Below, one piece after another: positions 57,817-64,000 of a DNA stretch of 64,000 nucleotides. A program made the position numbers and the translations under genes. The stretch covers positions 14,671,327-14,735,326 of the forward strand of contig CM065313.1 of the NCBI GenBank assembly GCA_033032175.1, written 5' to 3'. Position 1 is the stretch's first letter. The number at the start of each line of letters is the position of its first letter. This DNA is from Saturnia japonica (Eukaryota; Arthropoda; Insecta; Lepidoptera; Saturniidae). The notes below the pieces were generated by a model. That model did not search any database, was not told the DNA's origin, and saw only the letters and a program-made list of their open reading frames with translations.

Positions 57817-57927
57817 GTGCCCCATACGTTTTTTTTTTTTTTTTTAGAACTGACTACACTGTCAGCCTTAGGGGCCCTAAAGCCGCTGCGGCTTTTACAG
57901 CTTCACCGGACTTGAGTGCCCCATACG
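57817..57927 (-). repeat. 87-bp LINE tail with 12-bp target duplication
   Basis: Perfect GTGCCCCATACG copies at 57817-57828 and 57916-57927 flank an insert (57829-57915). On the minus strand the insert is the last roughly 70 bases of the Jockey-type LINE tail (CTCAAGTCCGGTGAAGCTGT, CTAAGGCTGACAGTG) plus a run of A. Confidence 0.9.
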
Positions 57928-57929
57928 GC

Positions 57930-58615
57930 GCCTCTTCGAGCTTAAGTAGTTCGGAGAGTGACCGTAAGGAGAGCCCCGCTTTAATTCGTGTTTTAATTTT
58001 AGTTTTTAATTTGGTCGCCTTGTTAATCGCTCTATATTTCTTTCTTTATATACATTATGTATACATGTTATATATCAAAATATTCCTTGTCATATTACCT
58101 ATCCATTAAACCTTCACATATTATATACATTAAGTACATATTCCGTACATAAGCCAACAACAATGCAATTTACGGGCGGCATCACCGCTTTCCGTTCGTA
58201 AAATTACTATAACATTGAATATTCTTACTCTATTGTATTATTCTATGCATTTACCTATTCTATAATAATTCTATTTCCATATATGTAACAGACAATACAT
58301 AAGCATTTATATACAACTTAATACATAACATGCAACTCATAATGTAGCGTAGCCGCTAACATTTCTCTATAATTTTATCTATATCGATCTATTCTATCAT
58401 GACACATAGTATATAACACATAAACACAATAATATAACATAATATCCTAACATAAGACACGAAAATAACAGTTCTGTCGCCAACAATACTATATGTAATT
58501 ATTTCGTCAACAGCGAGGGACATGAGCTTTAAAATAATGTTTGAATAATTAATTTTCGTGATTAACGGAATGTGGCGTTGCCAGGAAAAAAACACCTTTG
58601 AAAAATAATATATTA
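57930..58615. other. Stretch without a gene
   Basis: No gene or recognisable element seen in about 0.7 kb. Confidence 0.5.
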
Positions 58616-58624
58616 TATGATTAA

Positions 58625-59050
58625 ACCTGGCTTAAATATGACCTCTCGAGCATAGCATTGTTTGGCTGCGAAAAATGGATGATAAGCTACGGGATAGAGA
58701 AAGGTGGGCAGTGTTTGAGATGTGCTGTTGGAAGAGGATGGAGAAGATCAATTGGACAAAAAGGATAGCAAAATAGGAAGTGTTAAGAATACTTGACGAC
58801 AAAAGATAGTTGTTGAGAAACATAACAGAAGAGGAAAGATGACTAGACACTTAATACAACACGACAAGTTCTTTAAAACAATTTTAGAAGGTAAACGAGA
58901 AAGAGGAAACTTACACGAAGCTTTTTTCAACAAGTGTACGATAAAGTAGGAGTCGTGTCGTAACAAGAGGTAAAATAAAGTCAGAGGATAGGGAATAATG
59001 GCAATTACTACATTGACAAAAGGTGAGCTTGTAAGAAGTTGATTAAAATA
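58625..59050 (+). pseudogene. RTE-like LINE C-terminal remnant
   Basis: Heavily degraded plus-strand translation still resembles a LINE RT C-terminus: FGCEKWMI, EMCCWKRMEKINWTKRI-like text at 58708-58770, then a GRHLIQHDKFFKTILEGK-like block, ending KVGVVS. Many stops and shifts. Confidence 0.65.
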
Positions 59051-59444
59051 TAGGGAGAAGTGGTAAATAAATACGGGAAGAGTTCTTTTTTTGATAATTT
59101 ATTACCATAATATTGCAAGCCGATTTTGTAAGATTGTTAGTGAGTGGTGAAACACGAGAACGGTTATCTGATTATTAGTCGATTAATCACCGGATTTATC
59201 ACCTAATTTAATTTAATGTATGCGAATGCCTCGTTTATTTGCATTAGTTATCATTATTATCTGCCTTGAATATCCAATTTCTGGGGCCTCTGCGTTTTTT
59301 CAATATAACTATAATAAATTACAATATTTAATAGTGTTAAATGGGCAATTTTTGGTCGGCCGCCAAGTTAATTATGTAATAATTTAGTTAATATTTATAT
59401 CTACTGAATTCCTTATACCTTATTATTATTACATACATATATTA

Positions 59445-61047
59445 TACACATATCAAAAAAGTCTAAGCAACATGCGTGATATTACAAATTTTTCCATTTA
59501 TATTAATTAATTTCTAAATATTTACTCAAACAAAGTGCGTAGGTAAGTAAACTTTTTTGTTATTGATGACATACTGGCTGGTTGTAAAAAAAAATTTTGA
59601 TTATGTTTTGTTTTTTCATAAAATTCAAATGACTGCGAATTTGTTTGAATTTAAGTGCGTGTTAATTGCTACGTTTAGTCTTGATTTTATAATTTTACCA
59701 ACCATTTAAATAAAGTTAGCTACAAAATTGAATTGTTAGATATTCTTTACGTCATAAAGCGACTTCATTTGATGGCAGATGAAATGCAAAGAGCTGTAGG
59801 GATGTTGCAAGCGGGAAGTAATCAATCTCAGGTATCTCGACATTTTGGCATTCATAGAAGTATTATTTGTCGTCTTTGGCAGCGCTACAATAATACAGGA
59901 GAACCCGCTGAACAGCATTCAGGCCGTAAAAGGAGTACAACCACTCGGCAAGACCGAAACATACAACTGACTGCAAGGCGCCAGCCGATGTTAACCGCTC
60001 GAGAGATAAGTTTGAGGCTACAAATTTCAAGTGGTGTTGATGTAAGTCCTCAAACTGTGCGAAATCGACTGCATGAGTACGGCCTACGAGCTCGACGCCC
60101 AATCAGGTGCCCACCGATACGTCACGAGAATCGCGCTCGTCGATATGAATGGTGTAGAGAACGCATAACATGGACCCAGGAACAATGGGATAAAATTATG
60201 TTTTCCGATGGGTCGCGATTCGGGTTTAAGTCTGATACAAGAAGGGTGCGAGTGTATCGTCGGCTCGGAAATACTGAAAGGCTCAGGTGCGTTCAGGAAG
60301 TTCATCCATACAGCGGCTCAACAGTTGTGTTATGGGCGGGTATTATGAAGAACAGGCGAACTGAGCTCGTTTTTGTAAATGGAAACATGAATGCTGAAAA
60401 TTACATTGAGGATATTCTCAGACCTTATGTCTACCCATTTGCACAAACCTTTGGCTCCGATTTTAGGTTAATGCATGACAATGCGCGTTCACATACAGCT
60501 CGGCGAACCAGTGAATACTTTGCAACGGAGAACATCCGGGTATTGCCCTGGCCTGCACAATCGCCAGATCTCAACCCCATCGAGCACGCATGGGACATGC
60601 TCTAGAGACGTGTTTTGAAGGACTTGGGCGGAGCGACAACAACCCAACAGCTGAAGGATTTGCTACAATTCCATTGGGAGCGAATACCGCAAGATGACAT
60701 AAACAGTCTCATTAATTCAATGAATAATCGTTGCCGACAAGTTCTGAATAGCAGAGGAGCCCATACTTTGTATTAAATTGTTCTATTCTTTCACAATAAA
60801 TACATTTTCTTTAGAAATTTCATTTTGTAAGAAAAAAGTTTAGTTTCTTATGTATCTTAGTTTCTACAGTATATTCTAATATTGTTCATTTCTGTTATTA
60901 AAAGAACTTATAAAGACAACAGCTATTATTTTTACATCATAGAACCCTAAAGATATTATTTTAAAAATAAAATACAACGTTATAATGTGAAGAACCATCC
61001 TAAAATTTAAATTAGCACATGTTGCTTAGACTTTTTTGATGAGTGTA
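59445..61047 (+). mobile_element. Tc1-like transposon, 1,599 bp, copy 2
   Basis: Same family and end sequences as copy 1 (ATCAAAAAAGTCTAAGCAAC and complement), flanked by TA at 59445-59446 and 61046-61047. Opposite orientation to copy 1. Confidence 0.95.
59733..60775 (+). pseudogene. Tc1-like transposase, copy 2, broken
   Basis: Nearly identical to copy 1 but inactivated. The first ATG of copy 1 is ATA here. The residue after the first catalytic D is glycine (SDGSRFGF, against SDESRFGF). A CAG-to-TAG change at 60603-60605 stops translation just after HAWDML, so the C-terminal 50 or so residues are lost. The catalytic D, D and E codons remain. The original stop (TAA after HTLY, 60773-60775) is kept here but lost in copy 1. 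Confidence 0.93.
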
Positions 61048-61199
61048 TATAGCCTGGTCATCACATAATACAGGTTGTCTCAGAAGTTACAGAATGGTGG
61101 ACTACCCTACTTTTCGGCATGAAGAAGACACTGCTGATGGCCCGGTGCTGATGTGAAATATATATAAATATGGAAATGAGGTGGTCCATATGGTAATGT

Positions 61200-62560
61200 G
61201 ATTTTACGGTCGGGTCTAAGTTTTTTATGATCCAAAGTATAAACAGGACCAAAGAACTCTCTGACTCTACTCTTAAACTCATGGAGGAGAGGCGTGAAAT
61301 GGCCATTATGAAAGCTTGTTATAAACCTGAATCTAGATTAACCCCTGTAGAACTCGGTACTATACCGAAGACATGTCGGAGCTTGTGTGAGATTAGTATA
61401 GCCCTCAAATAGGTTAAAAACAACGAAGCTACCGGCGATGACAGAATCTCAGTCGAACTTCTGAAGGCGGATGGTAAACCAACACTTAGTAGGCCCCTTC
61501 AGAGCATGTTTAATTCACGAAGGGAAAACTCTGCAAGCATTGACCAGAAGTGTTGCTTTTCTTAAAAAGGCGATGATGACCTGCTGAAAGATTATAGGCC
61601 ACTTCCGAGCCATGTTTACAAGAAGAAGTCGAGAGTTATTACGAACGGGCTCGCGCACAGATTTGATTATTTCAAACTTCCAAACAAGCCAGTTCCTGAA
61701 AAGACTTCAGTACCGTAGACCACCAACATAAGCTACGGCAAATTATTGAAAAAGACCGAAGAGTACTCTCTTTGCTTAGCATTAGTGAACTATAAAAAAA
61801 CCTTCGATTCGGTCGAAACTTTTTATGAAAACGCCAATATGTCAGCTCGACTGTGGGACCAGACTTTAAAACCTATCCTTTTGCAGTGAGGAGTCACACA
61901 AGGAGGCGATATTTCTCAAAAAGTGTTCATTGCAGCAATATTTTCAAGGTTCTGGAATGGGAAGAGTTACGCATCAATATAAACGGTTTGCTGATGACAT
62001 AGTGATCACGGCTTAGGCCACAGAGGATTTCAGTGCAATGCTTGAACGTAGATTCTCCGAAGGAGTTGGTCATAAAACGAACATGGCCAAACGAAGATCA
62101 TGTCGAACGTTCAACTTTCGTACAGTTGCTATTGAAAATGTTTATCTGGTACGGTGCTATTCTCAGATTATCTCAGTGTGATCGAAACAGAAATAAGGAA
62201 ATCAGCAGTAGAATCAAAATCACCGATATAATCCTTAGAATTGCTAGCCATAAGTGGCAGTAGACGATGCACATTGCTTGTAGAAAGGATGCTTGATGGA
62301 CCGAAGAACTCTCAGGTAGCGATCAAAGATGGGAAGATGCAGTGTGGCGAGACTCGCTACAAAGTTTACCCACAACCTGGTGAAGGCATTGCCCGTAGAA
62401 CGGGTGCTCGATGGACCGAAGAACTCTCGGGTAGCGATCAAAGATCGGAAGATTCAGTATGGCGAGACTCGCTACAAGGTGTACCCGTAACCTCGTGAAG
62501 GTTGTAAGAACTCGTTTGATGTGAGTAGCGCACGATCGGACGTTGTGACGACTTTCAGTC
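61200..62560 (+). pseudogene. RTE-like LINE reverse transcriptase, highly degraded
   Basis: Plus-strand fragments of a non-LTR RT: ATGDDRISVELLKADG near 61435, a DYRPL-like block near 61590, a VNYKKTFDSVET block near 61780, GVTQGGDIS near 61890, and a FADDIVI-like block near 61985. A C-terminal segment holds a tandem duplication (62281-62510). Stops and frame changes throughout. Confidence 0.7.
62281..62510 (+). repeat. 115-bp tandem duplication inside LINE remnant
   Basis: The unit beginning TAGAAAGGATGCTTGATGGA is repeated from 62396 (TAGAACGGGTGCTCGATGGA) with scattered differences. Both contain GACCGAAGAACTCTC and GGCGAGACTCGCTACAA. Confidence 0.88.
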
Positions 62561-62564
62561 AACG

Positions 62565-64000
62565 TCTTTCGGCTGAATGTGTGGATGGAATATTTAATTA
62601 AATGAAAATGTAATGTACAAAATATTTAAGCGGTTTCTATAACAGTAAATCTTGCTGACATTGAACCCTGTAAGGCGGAAGATTTCCATTGTGGATATTT
62701 ATTGTCACTTAATAACGGTTCCGAATAGGAGTTCATTTATTTCGATTGGTTTGGTACTTACGTCATCTTTTTAAACTGATCTTAAGTTTGTTTTTATGGT
62801 ATCACACTTTGTTCCAGGACTATGTTGCTTGTCGCTGAAAAAAAGTTCGACAGATAACCAGACTATTTCAAAGCATGTCTCACTCAGGTCTTCAGAAATA
62901 TAAAATTTCCTCAACGCGATCTCGGCTAATGCTAACTCAAACCTCTGTGGAAAATTCACAACAAAAGTAATCTGTTACATTTAAATTTGAGGAAGTAATT
63001 AAAACTTTTTCTTCTAACTGAGTACTCTCGACCTCGAGTACCTGAGTATTCGAGGTTAAAGTACTTGCTCTTTGCACATCTTGTTTTTGTCGCATCTCGC
63101 AAATGTGTTCGGCCCGTATGCATCCGTATGCGAGTTTCCAACGCTCCGGTTCCTTTCAATTCTCAAATGCGCAATAAAGTCTATTATTTGACTATACTTG
63201 CAAGGGCAATCGCAAGTTATAAAATAAACGACAGGAATACCCACACGCACCTTGCACAGTTTTGGTGTTGTTATAACCTTGTGGTGTACTATACGCTCCG
63301 CTTATTAGATCTATACCGCGGTACAAGATGTGACGTCATGATACTCCCACCACCACCGCGGCTCGCAGCAGCGCGCGATGCGACGTGCGCCGGACTTCAG
63401 AGCGAGACGACCACGCCTGTAGCGCACTGTAGTTCACACTTGCTGCCATTACAAATATTTTAACGTTTAATTGAATTATCGCAATACATTTTTTTATAAT
63501 ATTGCATAGTTATTATTTATTGTTACAAGTGACCCTTTTAATGTAGAGGTGTTAATAATCGCCCCCACAACCTTATTGTAGCGGTTGCCGTGTCGTGTTA
63601 GTCGAAATTGAAATCAAATTATATTTTTTGCCTTAATAAATTAATATTATGTACACTTACGTTATATTCTGTAGTTTTATTGTATGTATATTTGATGTAA
63701 TAGGAATGTTTGTATTATTTTCCAATATAATTCAACAACATTGAAATGTTGTGTAGTAGGATTAAGAGAAATTCGCTCCAGAGTCTAAACGGAACACTAC
63801 TCTCACACTTCACTCCAAAAAATATACTCAGCCTAGTGTAGGCTCTTGTTTTTATACTTTTTTTCTTAATATTTCAAACTAACAGCTTCCGTTTAATACT
63901 GTGTTTCAGGTCTGAATTTATTTTTGTAAAGCGGAAGTTATTTTTGTCACGCTTTCTGTGCATAGTTTTAATAAACGGACGTTTTAATATATTGACTTTG
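62565..64000. other. Right end of window, no gene seen
   Basis: No coding region I can support. A GC-rich pocket at 63340-63430 stands out from the AT-rich background and could be a promoter-like or repeat sequence. TGTTAATAATCGCCCCCACA at about 63549 could start an LTR, but no partner is visible. Confidence 0.4.

Overview
The window is AT-rich animal nuclear DNA and most likely comes from a moth or butterfly. The reasons are the P450 type, GT-AG introns, tRNA-derived SINEs, and a repeat set (CR1, Jockey, R1-clade and RTE-like LINEs, pogo, Tc1, BEL, Copia) that includes short repeats I recognise as common in Lepidoptera. No prokaryotic feature is present.

The only host gene I can support is one cytochrome P450 on the + strand. 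Nine exons between 5350 and 55522 join into a 1,533-nt reading frame (510 residues plus stop). There is no frameshift or internal stop, all introns are GT-AG, and the anchor, ExxR, PERF and heme-cysteine motifs are present. It belongs to the CYP2 clan and looks like the insect CYP304 family. Its introns are swollen to roughly 48.6 kb by mobile DNA, while every exon remains clean.

Layout: 1-4438 is a Copia LTR retrotransposon on the - strand, cut by the window edge, followed by about 0.9 kb of upstream DNA that contains a dispersed repeat. Intron 1 (5444-16909) holds a tRNA-derived SINE, a roughly 1-kb inverted-repeat DNA element, a complete BEL/Pao element with matching LTRs but no reverse transcriptase, and an RTE-like LINE end. 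Introns 2-4 hold a Tc1/mariner remnant and short repeats. Intron 5 holds a pogo-type transposon and a foldback MITE. Intron 6 holds a Jockey LINE that carries a tRNA-Trp-derived insertion. Intron 7 holds short repeats. Intron 8 (38854-55337) is a stack of CR1 pieces, a Tc1-like element with an open transposase frame, a PHD-type LINE, a pogo-derived MITE and a GC-rich R1-clade LINE.

Downstream (55523-64000) I see no host gene. There is a second Tc1 copy with a broken transposase, a tiny LINE-tail insertion with a 12-bp target duplication, and decayed RTE-like reverse transcriptase fragments.

The elements act as independent parasites and do not form a pathway. The parts most worth a second look are the RT-less BEL element, the CCA-bearing tRNA-Trp insertion, the Tc1 pair with an empty site kept beside one copy, the pogo/MITE pair, and how this P450 is spliced across more than 50 kb.
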